A stretch of DNA of 64,000 bases, from the NCBI RefSeq assembly GCF_004341205.1, contig NZ_SLUL01000005.1, positions 1 to 64,000 of the forward strand, read 5' to 3'. Each line of letters starts with the position of its first letter. Within the stretch, counting starts at the first letter, position 1. The position numbers and the translations under genes are program-made. Shown here one piece after another: positions 37,441 to 45,707 of the stretch. Source of the stretch: Thermolongibacillus altinsuensis. Lineage in GTDB: Bacteria; Bacillota; Bacilli; Bacillales; Anoxybacillaceae. The notes beneath the pieces were generated by a model, which was given only the letters and a program-made list of their open reading frames with translations, did not search any database and was not told the DNA's origin.

Positions 37441-38331
37441 ATGTCTTTAAGTATCTTTGGTTTTCAAGCGATGTGGAGTCCTTATTTCTTCTTGTTTTTA
37501 GTTTTTTTGACGGTTCTTTATTTTATGATCGTTGGCCCGTGGAGAACAAAGTTTGCACAAAGCGAAGAGGTACCGACAAAACAAAAAGTCGCGTTTATTA
37601 CGGCAATGGTCTTACTTTACATTTGCAAAGGTTCGCCTATTGATTTACTAGGACATTTAATGTTTAGCGCTCACATGACGCAAATGGCTGTTCTTTATTT
37701 GATCATACCGCCTTTGTTCATCATCGGTATTCCGTCTTGGTTATTTACAGCTTTGTTTCGCATTTCACCTATTCGCATGGTAGTAAAATTTTTAACAAAA
37801 CCGCTTATCTCACTTATTTTATTTAACGGTCTTTTCTCGTTCTATCATGTTCCGCTTATTTTTGACGTTGTCAAAACAAACATGTGGTTACACGCACTCA
37901 TGACAACGGTTATTTTTATTACTGCCTTAATGATGTGGTGGCCAGTTATGAATCAAGTGCCTGGATGGGAAACGCTTTCAGGTATTAAAAAGGTAGGGTA
38001 TATTTTTGCCGATGGTGTGCTTTTAACTCCAGCTTGTGCGTTAATTATTTTTGCGGATACGCCTCTTTATGCGACGTATTACGACCCTGAAGCATGGTTG
38101 AATGCTCTTTCCCTTTGCGTACCTGCTGGAACATTAGCATCCCTACATTTAACGGGACCAGAAATGTTTAGCTCCATGTCGCTCCTTCATGATCAACAGC
38201 TTGGTGGCGTGCTTATGAAGATCATTCAAGAAATTGTATATGGAACCGTTTTATTCTATATTTTTATTCAGTGGTATCGAAAAGAAAGAGAAGGAGAACA
38301 TGGGGTTAAGATGCCACAACCAACAGAATAA
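37441..38331 (+). CDS. ctaG: Cytochrome c oxidase assembly factor CtaG
   Basis: A 296-residue caa3_CtaG-family membrane protein with seven or so helices, needed for assembly of active caa3 oxidase in B. subtilis, probably in copper delivery to CuB. Met- and His-rich segments HLMFSAHMTQM (about residue 74) and MSLLHDQQLGG (about 246) are candidate metal ligands. It is unrelated to the mitochondrial Cox11-type CtaG. AGAGAGGTGAGAGAGGC precedes the ATG. Confidence 0.94.
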   Translation: MSLSIFGFQAMWSPYFFLFLVFLTVLYFMIVGPWRTKFAQSEEVPTKQKVAFITAMVLLYICKGSPIDLLGHLMFSAHMTQMAVLYLIIPPLFIIGIPSWLFTALFRISPIRMVVKFLTKPLISLILFNGLFSFYHVPLIFDVVKTNMWLHALMTTVIFITALMMWWPVMNQVPGWETLSGIKKVGYIFADGVLLTPACALIIFADTPLYATYYDPEAWLNALSLCVPAGTLASLHLTGPEMFSSMSLLHDQQLGGVLMKIIQEIVYGTVLFYIFIQWYRKEREGEHGVKMPQPTE

Positions 38332-38355
38332 AAAATGTAATGGAGAGGGGAAATT

Positions 38356-38820
38356 ATGAATTCGCTACCGATTTTACCAACAATTAGTACAGGTTTTATT
38401 GTTCTTAGCGCTATTTTTGTAGCCATTGGTTGGTATCTCGTTCGTCGCGGAAAAGTTGCACAACATCAGAAGGTTATGTTGTTAGCTGCGATTTTTGCAT
38501 TAGCATTTTTTCTTATTTATCTATCACGGACCATTTTTATCGGAAATACGAGTTTTGGTGGTCCGGATGATGTAAAGATTTACTATACCATTTTCCTGTT
38601 TTTCCATATTTTCTTAGCCACTGCAGGAGCGGTGTTTGGAATTGTAACGCTTTTAACGGGGTTCAAAAAGAATTTAATTAAACATAAAAAACTTGGACCG
38701 ATTACGAGCATTGTTTGGTTTTTTACAGCGATCACGGGAGTAGCGGTGTACTTATTGCTGTACGTCTTTTACCGAGGTGGAGAAACAACATCGGTGATTA
38801 AAGCCATTTTAGGGTTTTAA
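38356..38820 (+). CDS. DUF420 membrane protein, oxidase maturation factor-like
   Basis: A 154-residue protein with four membrane helices and histidines in conserved-looking spots (VAQHQKVM, FFHIFLA, IKHKKLGP). It fits the DUF420 family, which includes YozB of B. subtilis and CtaM of Staphylococcus aureus, the latter needed for function of a heme-copper quinol oxidase. Location 24 bases after ctaG supports a role in caa3 maturation. Family call from pattern; role inferred from context. Confidence 0.8.
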   Translation: MNSLPILPTISTGFIVLSAIFVAIGWYLVRRGKVAQHQKVMLLAAIFALAFFLIYLSRTIFIGNTSFGGPDDVKIYYTIFLFFHIFLATAGAVFGIVTLLTGFKKNLIKHKKLGPITSIVWFFTAITGVAVYLLLYVFYRGGETTSVIKAILGF

Positions 38821-38848
38821 AAAAGAGGGTGTTTCACACCCTCTTTAT
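38821..38848. terminator. Terminator between the DUF420 gene and the transporter gene
   Basis: AAAGAGGGTGT pairs with ACACCCTCTTT around a two- to three-base loop, between convergent genes. Confidence 0.8.
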
Positions 38849-39903
38849 AATTTAAATTGAAATTTAATGATTCCTGCTTCTTTCGCCGATTTAAAAGCGA
38901 TCAAAAGAAGCGGAAAAAGAATCATACCAACAATGCCAAGAATTTTTACTCCTAAGTACATGGAAATTAATGTCGATAAAGGTGACAGACCGATATGAGC
39001 GCCCATGACTTGCGGCTCAATGATTCGGCGTAAAATAATAAGAATGATGCCCAAAATAGACAGCTTTGTCGCTAATACCGTGTTACCTGTAACAAAGTGA
39101 AAGGTAGCCCAAGGAGCGATAATGACAATCGACCCGATAATTGGAATAATGTCAACGATCCAAATAAGGAAAGAAGTAAACAAAGCAACGTTTGGTGAAA
39201 TAAACAATAAACCGATTAATGAGGCAGCAAAAATAATTAAGCTAAGTAGAAATTGGGCTTTCCAAAAGCCGAATGCGACATAGGATAGACGCGACATCAT
39301 AAAATGTACTTTTTCTTTTGTTTCTTCTTTTAAATGGGAAAAGAAAGCTTCACGTATTTTTGGAAGATCATGCATAAATAAGAACAAGGCGATCAAATAA
39401 ACGAGAAAGTTAATCACGAACTTTGGAATATTTGCAAATACTGCACTCACTTTGTTTAAGTTAAAAGAAGAAGCGAGTTGTAGTTTTAATTTGTTTAAAA
39501 ACAAACCAACTTGATGACTTAATTCAGCGACAACAGCTGGTGGCAATTTTTCCGTTTGTTTGTACCATCTTTCCACTAAATGATTCCAAGCAGCCGTCAT
39601 TTCATTCACATAAAGAGGCGAGTTTTTCAGAAAATGAAATGCTTCTGTCACAATTTTTGTAACAACGAAATACCCTCCTAAGAAAATAAACAGTGTAAAC
39701 AAACCAAACACAAGTAAAGTAGCGTATTGGCGTTTTAACGTTAGGCGTTTTTGTGCTGCTTTTACTGCTGGTTCTAAAAAGATCGCCGTTACGAAAGCGA
39801 ACAGTAAAGGAACGGAGATCGGTATAATCCAATATGTTAGTAAGATGATAGCGATGATTGCAAAAAAAATGTAGAGCGATCGTTTCGAGATTTTTTCAAA
39901 CAA
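38845..39903 (-). CDS. AI-2E/PerM-family membrane protein
   Basis: A protein of about 352 residues with the AI-2E transporter (UPF0118, PerM) layout: two to three N-terminal helices, a soluble amphipathic central region (about 70-160), then five C-terminal helices with the FIWIVDIIPIIGSIVIIAPW segment and GxxxLSPLSTLISMYLG. Some relatives (YtvI) act in sporulation, others are Na/H-type exporters; the role here is open. TTG at 39903 has AGGTG eight bases upstream, whereas GTG at 39912 directly abuts it. Not part of the B. subtilis ctaG-ylbA interval. Confidence 0.75.
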   Translation of the reverse strand: MFEKISKRSLYIFFAIIAIILLTYWIIPISVPLLFAFVTAIFLEPAVKAAQKRLTLKRQYATLLVFGLFTLFIFLGGYFVVTKIVTEAFHFLKNSPLYVNEMTAAWNHLVERWYKQTEKLPPAVVAELSHQVGLFLNKLKLQLASSFNLNKVSAVFANIPKFVINFLVYLIALFLFMHDLPKIREAFFSHLKEETKEKVHFMMSRLSYVAFGFWKAQFLLSLIIFAASLIGLLFISPNVALFTSFLIWIVDIIPIIGSIVIIAPWATFHFVTGNTVLATKLSILGIILIILRRIIEPQVMGAHIGLSPLSTLISMYLGVKILGIVGMILFPLLLIAFKSAKEAGIIKFQFKL

Positions 39904-39946
39904 TGAGTACACACCTGCTTTCGTTTGTTAATAAGGAGGGAAAAGA

Positions 39947-40222
39947 ATGAAAGAAGTTCATGAACCAATTATAACGATTGTCATGATGTGTTTACAACCA
40001 TTTGAAGAAGTTGTTTTAGAAGAAACGATCATCAAAGTTGATCAAGATGACCAAGGAATTGTTATTTTTTTAACGATCACATTATTATCTTGTGAAAATA
40101 TTGTCGCTTTATGTGAAAGGTTGCAACAATATATAATTGAAGAAATATTCACAATGACCGAGCTCATTGTAAGGGCAGTTCATATTAAAGTACGGCGGCT
40201 TGTTTACGCAAAAAACGCATGA
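39947..40222 (+). CDS. Unknown 91-residue protein
   Basis: A short acidic protein with several hydrophobic stretches (ITIVMMCLQPF, GIVIFLTITLLSC) and a basic C-terminus, starting MKEVHEPIITIV. A strong AAGGAGGG ribosome site and a terminator directly at its end support coding. I do not recognise a family, and it has no clear membrane helix long enough to be certain. It is divergent from the AI-2E protein and converges on ylbA. Confidence 0.6.
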   Translation: MKEVHEPIITIVMMCLQPFEEVVLEETIIKVDQDDQGIVIFLTITLLSCENIVALCERLQQYIIEEIFTMTELIVRAVHIKVRRLVYAKNA

Positions 40223-40239
40223 GTGCACTCATGCGTTTT
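40211..40239. terminator. Bidirectional terminator before ylbA
   Basis: A near-perfect palindrome AAAACGCATGAGTG / CACTCATGCGTTTT that holds the stop of the 91-residue gene and the end of ylbA. Confidence 0.75.
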
Positions 40240-40591
40240 GGATTTTTGCAAGTCCTTCTTTTACTTGCGCCAAAATGGTTTGGCACTGGTTCACTAAAGA
40301 TGGTGGAAAGTTCTCGTCTTCTCCATACTCGACTCCGTGCGGATAATAATGTTTTCCAAGAATCGGTTTTAACAATTTGATAACCGCATAACGTGAGCCG
40401 ACATCTCCTTCAATCGCATAACCTTGGACGCGTAAATAATAAACATCGTTTTTAATCTCAAATTTACGATCGTATGTAACACGTTCATAATCCCATTGAC
40501 TCGCCCGGACAAATCCAAGACTTTCCATTAAGTCATCCAAATGGGACAATTCAGCCGTTTGGTTTTCGATTCCTGTATTTTCAAATCGCAC
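40229..40591 (-). CDS. ylbA: YugN-like protein YlbA
   Basis: A 120-residue soluble protein of the YugN-like family, starting from GTG after AAGGAGGGAATAAAC. Typical segments are LDDLMESLGFVRASQWDYER near residue 19 and YYLRVQGYAIEGDVGS near residue 50. The function is unknown. It corresponds to B. subtilis ylbA by length and place, though here it is on the opposite strand from ctaG. Confidence 0.85.
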   Translation of the reverse strand: MRFENTGIENQTAELSHLDDLMESLGFVRASQWDYERVTYDRKFEIKNDVYYLRVQGYAIEGDVGSRYAVIKLLKPILGKHYYPHGVEYGEDENFPPSLVNQCQTILAQVKEGLAKIQNA

Positions 40592-40723
40592 CGTTTATTC
40601 CCTCCTTGCTAAAAAAATAAACATTCCTCCATTAATAATAGTATGAAAGCGGTAAACTTTCAATCCATACTTCATAATTATGATGATTTTGGTCAAACTA
40701 AAAAAACGAAAGGAGGGAAAAGT

Positions 40724-41341
40724 GTGAAACGAATATGGACAATCGCTTTGTTTTTTGTTTTATGGATGGCGATTCCTCAAATGACGCACGGTCAAGGAAC
40801 GACTACATACACCGTTCAGCCAGGGGATTCGCTATGGAAAATTGCCGTTCGTTATCAAGTTGGACTTTCTGAAATTATTCAGGCAAACCCGCAATTTTCA
40901 AATCCACATTTAATTTATCCGGGACAAAAAGTATACATTCCAGTGCTGGATAATATTAAAAGCATTGAAAATGAGGTTGTACGATTGACAAATAATGAGC
41001 GTGCGAAATATGGTTTGCCTGCTTTGAAGTTAGATTGGGAACTGGCTCGCGTTGCTCGATATAAATCGACGGATATGCGAGATAAAAATTATTTTTCCCA
41101 TAACTCGCCAACTTACGGTTCTCCATTTACAATGATGAGAAATTTTGGAATTTCGTATCGAACAGCAGCTGAAAATATTGCCGCAGGTCAACGTACTCCG
41201 CAAGAGGTTGTTCGAGCATGGATGAATAGCCCGGGACACCGTGCCAATATTTTGAAACGAGACGTTACACATATCGGCGTCGGCTATGCGAGGGGCGGTT
41301 CGTACGGGCATTATTGGACACAAATGTTTATCGGCAAGTAA
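40724..41341 (+). CDS. Secreted LysM-CAP domain protein
   Basis: A 205-residue exported protein: signal peptide (about 1-23, cleavage near MTHGQG), a LysM wall-binding domain (about 28-73, YTVQPGDSLWKIAVRYQVGL) and a CAP/SCP domain (about 82-205) with NNERAKYGLPAL, HNSP, AAENIAAGQ and HRANIL motifs. The architecture is that of SafA/YkwD-like spore or cell-wall proteins. GTG at 40724 has AAAGGAGGG upstream; the earlier in-frame ATG at 40643 has none. It is an extra CAP protein next to the YlbC type at 41903. Confidence 0.85.
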   Translation: MKRIWTIALFFVLWMAIPQMTHGQGTTTYTVQPGDSLWKIAVRYQVGLSEIIQANPQFSNPHLIYPGQKVYIPVLDNIKSIENEVVRLTNNERAKYGLPALKLDWELARVARYKSTDMRDKNYFSHNSPTYGSPFTMMRNFGISYRTAAENIAAGQRTPQEVVRAWMNSPGHRANILKRDVTHIGVGYARGGSYGHYWTQMFIGK

Positions 41342-41353
41342 AGGAGAGATTCG

Positions 41354-41770
41354 ATGCAAACTGCTCAAGACATTATGACAAAAGATGTACAATATTGCAC
41401 TCCGCTCGACAATGTATATGAAGTAGCGGTCAAAATGCGCGATTTAAATGTTGGCGCGATTCCAATTGTCGATAACGGCCGTTTAATAGGGATGATTACA
41501 GATCGTGATTTAGTGATTCGTGGCATTGCTGAAAGGCGTCCAGGTTCCAACTCGGTAATGGATGTGATGAGTAAAGATATCATTACTGTTTCTCCGAGTA
41601 CGTCCATCCATGAAGCGGCAGAGTTAATGGCGAAACATCAAATTCGTCGTTTGCCTGTTGTGGAAGATGACAAGTTAGTCGGAATGGTTTCGCTTGGAGA
41701 TTTGGCAACGAATCGTTATTCTGATGAAAAAGCAGGAGAAGCTTTAAGCGAAATATCACAACTTCATTAA
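41354..41770 (+). CDS. ylbB: CBS-domain protein YlbB
   Basis: A 138-residue cytoplasmic protein made of two CBS domains (about residues 8-60 and 73-125; repeated pattern GAIPIVDNGRLIGMITDRDL and RRLPVVEDDKLVGMVSLGDL). CBS pairs bind adenine nucleotides and act as sensors; the partner is not known. It matches B. subtilis YlbB in size and location. AAAGGAGAGATTCG ribosome site, twelve bases after the LysM-CAP gene, so probably co-transcribed with it. Confidence 0.9.
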   Translation: MQTAQDIMTKDVQYCTPLDNVYEVAVKMRDLNVGAIPIVDNGRLIGMITDRDLVIRGIAERRPGSNSVMDVMSKDIITVSPSTSIHEAAELMAKHQIRRLPVVEDDKLVGMVSLGDLATNRYSDEKAGEALSEISQLH

Positions 41771-41778
41771 ATGGGGTA

Positions 41779-41816
41779 ACAAGGTTGTGGGATGAAGCAC
41801 AACCTTGTTTTTTTTA
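41779..41816 (+). terminator. Terminator after ylbB
   Basis: ACAAGGTTGTG pairs with CACAACCTTGT across nine bases and is followed by eight T. Confidence 0.85.
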
Positions 41817-41902
41817 TAACAAAAATGTAAATAGGTTTTTATGGAATCGTGAACAGTATATAATGATAGAAAAAGGGAAATAGAATAAAGGGAGAATGAC
41901 GA

Positions 41903-42922
41903 ATGAAATGGATGATGGCTATTTTTGTTTTATTCATTGGCTTTTTTTACTTTTTCTTAGACACCCCCTACGTATCAGAACAACAATCTTTCGTTGAGAA
42001 AAAAGAAGCAAATGAGCAAATAACTGCGCAAGGGCTTGGAGCTTTGATTGGTGCGACAGAAGAAATGATCGAGAAGCAATTTGGAAAACCTGCGCGAATT
42101 GACCGTTCAGCTTATGATTATGTTTGGTGGATTTATAATGGTCATTCATCTTCTTATATGCAAATCGGCTTTTTGAACGGTCGAGTCGTTACTGCTTATG
42201 CGTGTGGTGATGAAGTGAATATTGCGCCATTCAAAGTGAACGCTTCGATCAGTGAATTGTTCCAAAAGATCCCTATTCGTGATGAAATTACTGTCCAACT
42301 TGATGAAGGAATTTATCGATTCGAACTTTCTGAAGAAGATTTAACCTTTCAACCTGTTGTTCAACTAGGTCATGTTTATGCCCAATTATATATTGATCGC
42401 TTTACAGGAAAACTATCAAGCGTTCGATTTATGGATGGAGAAACGTTTGTAAAGTTAAGACCATACGAGCTTGTTTATCGCGGCGAACTTCCTGTTTCGT
42501 CAAATGCGAATGGAAGTTTTCAGGCAGAGATTGAACAAGCGAATGCACGACAAATTTTTGATATTACGAATGTAATTAGACAGAGGCACGGGATTCGTTC
42601 TTTACAGTGGGATGAACATATTGCCAAAATCGCTTATGAACATAGTAAAGATATGAAGAAAAACGGATATTTTGCTCACGAATCGCCAAAGTATGGAGAT
42701 CTCAAGGAGCGACTTACAAATGGTGATGTACGTTTTCAAATGGCTGGTGAAAATATTGCAGCTGAATACGTAGATGGAATTGCGGCTGTGGAGGCATGGT
42801 TGAATAGTAAAAGCCATCGAGAAACGTTATTAAATGAAGAATTCACTCATTTGGGAGTAGGAGTGTTTGAACGATATTATACGCAAGATTTTATCAAAGT
42901 TTTAAGCGATATGCCGCATTAA
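41903..42922 (+). CDS. ylbC: YlbC-type CAP-domain protein
   Basis: A 339-residue protein with an N-terminal hydrophobic helix (about 4-20) as signal or anchor, a CAP-associated N-terminal domain (about 45-185, with the YVWWIYNG segment near residue 75) and a CAP/SCP domain (about 215-335) showing HESPKYGDL, AGENIAAE and SHRETLLNEEFTHLGVG. It acts outside the membrane; function unknown, perhaps in sporulation or the wall. B. subtilis YlbC has the same layout. AAGGGAGAATGACGA precedes the ATG. Confidence 0.9.
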   Translation: MKWMMAIFVLFIGFFYFFLDTPYVSEQQSFVEKKEANEQITAQGLGALIGATEEMIEKQFGKPARIDRSAYDYVWWIYNGHSSSYMQIGFLNGRVVTAYACGDEVNIAPFKVNASISELFQKIPIRDEITVQLDEGIYRFELSEEDLTFQPVVQLGHVYAQLYIDRFTGKLSSVRFMDGETFVKLRPYELVYRGELPVSSNANGSFQAEIEQANARQIFDITNVIRQRHGIRSLQWDEHIAKIAYEHSKDMKKNGYFAHESPKYGDLKERLTNGDVRFQMAGENIAAEYVDGIAAVEAWLNSKSHRETLLNEEFTHLGVGVFERYYTQDFIKVLSDMPH

Positions 42923-42997
42923 AAATAGGCGCACGAATTGAATGGAATGTCGTAATATATGGTAGGCAGATGAATGAACAAGAGGAGTGGTATAAAA

Positions 42998-43363
42998 ATG
43001 GCGGCGAACAATATCCATCCTTCTGTCGAACAGTTTAAGCAATTTATTAAAAAACATCCAAAATTAGTTCGTGAAGTGCGCAGCGGCAAAAAAACATGGA
43101 AAGAGTTATATAATGATTGGTATCTATTTGGTGAAGAAGATGAAATATGGAATGAATATAAAGAGGAAATAGAAACAGAAAGCAGTGCCGCACTTATGCA
43201 GAAGCTTGCTACGTATTTGCAAAAAATTGATATCAATCATTTGCAACAACACATTTCCACTGTTCAACAAGCAATTACATCCATTCAAAATATTGTTCGA
43301 CAGATGCAAGAAACCAATTCAACGAAATCGTCCATCCATCCATTTTCGTTTCGAAAAGATTAA
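42998..43363 (+). CDS. ylbD: YlbD-family protein
   Basis: A 121-residue soluble protein beginning MAANNIHPSVEQFKQFIKKH. Strongly helical: a basic N-terminal part, an acidic middle (EEDEIWNEYKEEIETE) and a C-terminal coiled-coil-like stretch. It matches the YlbD family, linked to the spore coat in B. subtilis. ATG at 42998 follows AAGAGGAGTGG; the in-frame ATG at 42974 lacks a ribosome site. ylbE follows 11 bases later. Confidence 0.86.
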   Translation: MAANNIHPSVEQFKQFIKKHPKLVREVRSGKKTWKELYNDWYLFGEEDEIWNEYKEEIETESSAALMQKLATYLQKIDINHLQQHISTVQQAITSIQNIVRQMQETNSTKSSIHPFSFRKD

Positions 43364-43374
43364 GGGGAAAAAGA

Positions 43375-43614
43375 ATGAGAAAAGACGTTTATGAATATGT
43401 AAAGACAAAACCGATTTTACAAAAATTTTTACGCGAACAGCCTTATTGGTATCGACATTTATCGCGAAATCCGACCGATGTAACGAAGCTAGAACGGACA
43501 GCATTAAGCTATTATAAACAAACATTTCCGGATAAAGTAGAGAAAGTAGCTTATTCATTGGAAATGGCGGCGATGATGCTTTCGATGATGCAGGCGATGC
43601 GTAAAAGCGATTAA
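43375..43614 (+). CDS. ylbE: YlbE-like protein
   Basis: A 79-residue soluble basic protein starting MRKDVYEYVKTKPILQKFLR with the conserved REQPYWYRHLSRNP segment, the YlbE-like family pattern. Function unknown. Operon with ylbD, with AAGGGGAAAAAG as ribosome site. Confidence 0.86.
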   Translation: MRKDVYEYVKTKPILQKFLREQPYWYRHLSRNPTDVTKLERTALSYYKQTFPDKVEKVAYSLEMAAMMLSMMQAMRKSD

Positions 43615-43630
43615 TAATTGCTGAAAGAAA

Positions 43631-43668
43631 CGCAAAGACTATCCTTTGAAAGGAGTGGTGTCTTTGCG
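43631..43668 (+). promoter_or_regulatory. Start-codon-burying hairpin
   Basis: CGCAAAGAC (43631-43639) is the perfect complement of GTCTTTGCG (43660-43668). The right arm contains the TTG start (43664) of the next gene and the loop contains its AAAGGAGTGG. Within the loop CCTT can also pair with AAGG, hiding the ribosome site itself. The fold would block translation unless opened. Confidence 0.55.
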
Positions 43669-44083
43669 AAACTTTTTTTTGGTCATTAGCGGTTTATTAT
43701 TTTTTTATACACCCTGCCATGTGTCGTTAGCAAAGAGTGAAACGATTGAGATTGTTCCGGTTTCTGAGTTATCCGATCGTCCTGCTCTAGCTGAGGATGG
43801 AAAAAAACGGACGTTAGCGGTGAAGCATTATGTAAGAGGAAAAGATGTGCTCATCGAATGCGTTGTTGACCGTTTTTCGTTTGTAAAAGGAAAAAAAATT
43901 AAAAAAGACGGAGAAGGTCATATTGACGTATATTTAAATGGACAAAAAGTGAAAGAAGTTTCGACTGCTGCATTTATTGTGAAAGGATTGCCATCAGGAA
44001 AACATTCGATTCGTCTCGAATTTGTTCATAACGATTCGAGCAAATATGATCTTTTTCATGAGTTTGAAGTGAATATTCCATAA
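43664..44083 (+). CDS. Small secreted protein, unknown
   Basis: A 139-residue exported protein. Residues 1-20 are hydrophobic (RNFFLVISGLLFFY) with a likely cleavage near HVSLAKSE. The mature part looks beta-rich, with Lys/Glu strands and a pattern like an immunoglobulin-fold domain (HIDVYLNGQKV, GLPSGKHSIRLEF). I do not recognise the family, and B. subtilis has no gene between ylbE and ylbF. TTG at 43664, eight bases after AAAGGAGTGG, is the likely start; GTG codons at 43655 and 43658 lie inside the ribosome site. It has a private terminator. Confidence 0.65.
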   Translation: MRNFFLVISGLLFFYTPCHVSLAKSETIEIVPVSELSDRPALAEDGKKRTLAVKHYVRGKDVLIECVVDRFSFVKGKKIKKDGEGHIDVYLNGQKVKEVSTAAFIVKGLPSGKHSIRLEFVHNDSSKYDLFHEFEVNIP

Positions 44084-44084
44084 A

Positions 44085-44114
44085 AAGTCTGACGACTCAG
44101 TCAGACTTATTTGT
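44085..44114 (+). terminator. Terminator after the secreted protein gene
   Basis: AAGTCTGAC pairs with GTCAGACTT across a six-base loop, followed by a T-rich stretch. Confidence 0.7.
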
Positions 44115-44158
44115 TTTGTTTTTTTGTTCGTGTTATCATAAAATCGGAGGTGTTGCTG

Positions 44159-44608
44159 TTGATTGTAGCAACGTTAGAAAGATTAACGATTTTGGATGCT
44201 GCAGAAGACCTCGCGAAGATGATTGTGCAATCGGAATTAGCAGACGAATATCGGCGCTGTTTAGATAAATTAAAAAATGATTCATCCGCTCAAGAAATTA
44301 TTTCGCGTTTCGTTCAGTTAAGAGAGCGGTATGAAGAAGTGCAGCGATTCGGCAAATATCATCCTGATTATAAAACGGTGACGAGGACGATACGTGATGT
44401 CAAACGTGAACTTGATTTACATGAAACGGTTGCTGCATTTAAAAAAGCGGAAAATGCATTGCAAGAGTTGTTAGATGAAATCAGTGTCATCATTGGAAAA
44501 GCTGTTTCAGAACATGTAAAAGTACCGACGGGCAATCCTTATTTCGATTCACTGTCTTCTTGCGGCGGTTGCGGCTCGGGTGGACGCTGCGGCTGTCGAA
44601 CAAATTGA
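44159..44608 (+). CDS. ylbF: YlbF, Y-complex subunit
   Basis: A 149-residue helical protein of the YlbF/YmcA family. With YmcA and YaaT it forms the Y-complex that carries iron-sulfur clusters and directs RNase Y to mature operon mRNAs; it also affects competence, biofilm and sporulation. The core QRFGKYHPDYKTVTRTIRDV (about 68-87) is diagnostic, and the Cys-rich tail SSCGGCGSGGRCGC offers the cluster ligands. TTG at 44159 after CGGAGGTG gives the family N-terminus MIVATLERL. Confidence 0.92.
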   Translation: MIVATLERLTILDAAEDLAKMIVQSELADEYRRCLDKLKNDSSAQEIISRFVQLRERYEEVQRFGKYHPDYKTVTRTIRDVKRELDLHETVAAFKKAENALQELLDEISVIIGKAVSEHVKVPTGNPYFDSLSSCGGCGSGGRCGCRTN

Positions 44609-44632
44609 TTGATGATAAAAGGGGAATGGGGT

Positions 44633-44905
44633 ATGTTTCCAAAACGTCAAGGAATTATTGTTTGGTTGCATTCATTGAAGCACAGTAAACAAATGAGGAA
44701 ATATGGAAATGTTCACTATGTATCAAAACGATTAAAGTATGTAGTTTTATACTGCAACATGGACGAAGCGGAAACAATCATGAAAAAGCTTTTGGCTTTA
44801 CCGTTTGTGAAACGTGTCGAACCGTCTTACCGACCTTATGTAAAAGTGGAATTTGAATCAAAGGCGGATAAGGCAAAAGAATATGATTATAAACTAGGAT
44901 TTTAA
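44633..44905 (+). CDS. ylbG: UPF0298 protein YlbG
   Basis: A 90-residue basic soluble protein of the UPF0298 family: [20 protein letters not shown] at the start, [12 protein letters not shown] in the middle. Function unknown; it is always next to ylbF. The ATG at 44633 follows AAAGGGGAATGGGG; the ATG at 44609 directly after ylbF has no ribosome site. A terminator follows. Confidence 0.9.
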   Translation: MFPKRQGIIVWLHSLKHSKQMRKYGNVHYVSKRLKYVVLYCNMDEAETIMKKLLALPFVKRVEPSYRPYVKVEFESKADKAKEYDYKLGF

Positions 44906-44906
44906 A

Positions 44907-44940
44907 ATAGCTTGTCGATCAAATCGACAAGCTATTTTTG
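44907..44940. terminator. Terminator after ylbG
   Basis: AATAGCTTGTCGAT pairs perfectly with ATCGACAAGCTATT, then TTT. Confidence 0.85.
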
Positions 44941-44984
44941 TTAGGATAATTTTCGGTGGATTTTCTTGGTATTCGCCAAGAATC

Positions 44985-45374
44985 TTATTGCAATGGTGGA
45001 ATAAACCGATTCATTCGCATAATTCCGATTAAATGTTGATAATAAAGTTGAAGATCAGCGAAAAAGTTCGAAGGTTTTACATCTAGATGAATAATTTCTT
45101 GATTTAATTCTTTTGCTAGTTCCAAAAATAGTTCGTATCGTTTCGTTATTTTTACAGATGGGTGTGGAATTCCTTCGCGGCAAATATACAAAGGTTGGAA
45201 ATCCCCAGGATCAGTCGGTTTTAACACAACGACGAATGATGTTACAGCTTTCCCATCTTTAACGGTGTGAAAAGCAAACAGCCCTGATAGACGATGGCGA
45301 TTTGCTTTGGCAATCTCGATTAATTCGTAGAGATCTGAGTATCCTTCTCCTAATTCGATAAAACGTTGAATCAT
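44985..45374 (-). CDS. Conserved Bacillaceae protein (possibly DUF7147)
   Basis: A 129-residue soluble protein starting MIQRFIELGEGYSDLYELIE, with a strand-rich core (TSFVVVLKPTDPGDFQPLYI) and a helical C-terminus (YYQHLIGIMRMNRFIPP). Homologues in Bacillaceae have sometimes been labelled methylthioribose kinase, but at this length it cannot hold a kinase fold. The DUF7147 assignment is from memory and tentative. CGAGGGGATGAACAA ribosome site. Monocistronic, opposite to its neighbours. Confidence 0.72.
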   Translation of the reverse strand: MIQRFIELGEGYSDLYELIEIAKANRHRLSGLFAFHTVKDGKAVTSFVVVLKPTDPGDFQPLYICREGIPHPSVKITKRYELFLELAKELNQEIIHLDVKPSNFFADLQLYYQHLIGIMRMNRFIPPLQ

Positions 45375-45481
45375 TTGTTCATCCCCTCGTTATAAGTTCC
45401 ATTTTATTTTCCGACATGCTTTAGAAGATTTTAGACATCTTCTATCATAATGACTTTAGCGTTGTATTGCAAAGACGAAAA

Positions 45482-45610
45482 TGAGTAAAAGAGAGATCCT
45501 CTCCATCTGTTTTTCTTCCAATCCGAACGAAGAACAAATATATTTGTTCGATGGCGTTCTCGTTCGGAAAAAGCGGCAGAAAACTACCTTTCCATAAACA
45601 TTTTACTCAG
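45482..45610 (+). repeat. MITE-like structured repeat, copy F
   Basis: Left end TGAGTAAAAGAGAGATCCTC, right end ACCTTTCCATAAACATTTTA then CTCAG. It keeps the large hairpin CCGAACG ... CGTTCGG with an inner ACAAATATATTTGT arm, but has lost the two small hairpins. It lies in the 333-base divergent gap between the gene at 44985 and that at 45708. The rest of that gap is AT-rich with a small AGAAGAT/ATCTTCT hairpin near 45421 and no ORF. Confidence 0.7.
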
Positions 45611-45707
45611 TCAAATTTTTTCAATAATTAGTGAAAATGATGTATGACATCATAGGCAAATTTTGATATTGTTAAATATATAAAAATAGCTTTAAAGGAG
45701 TATTTCT

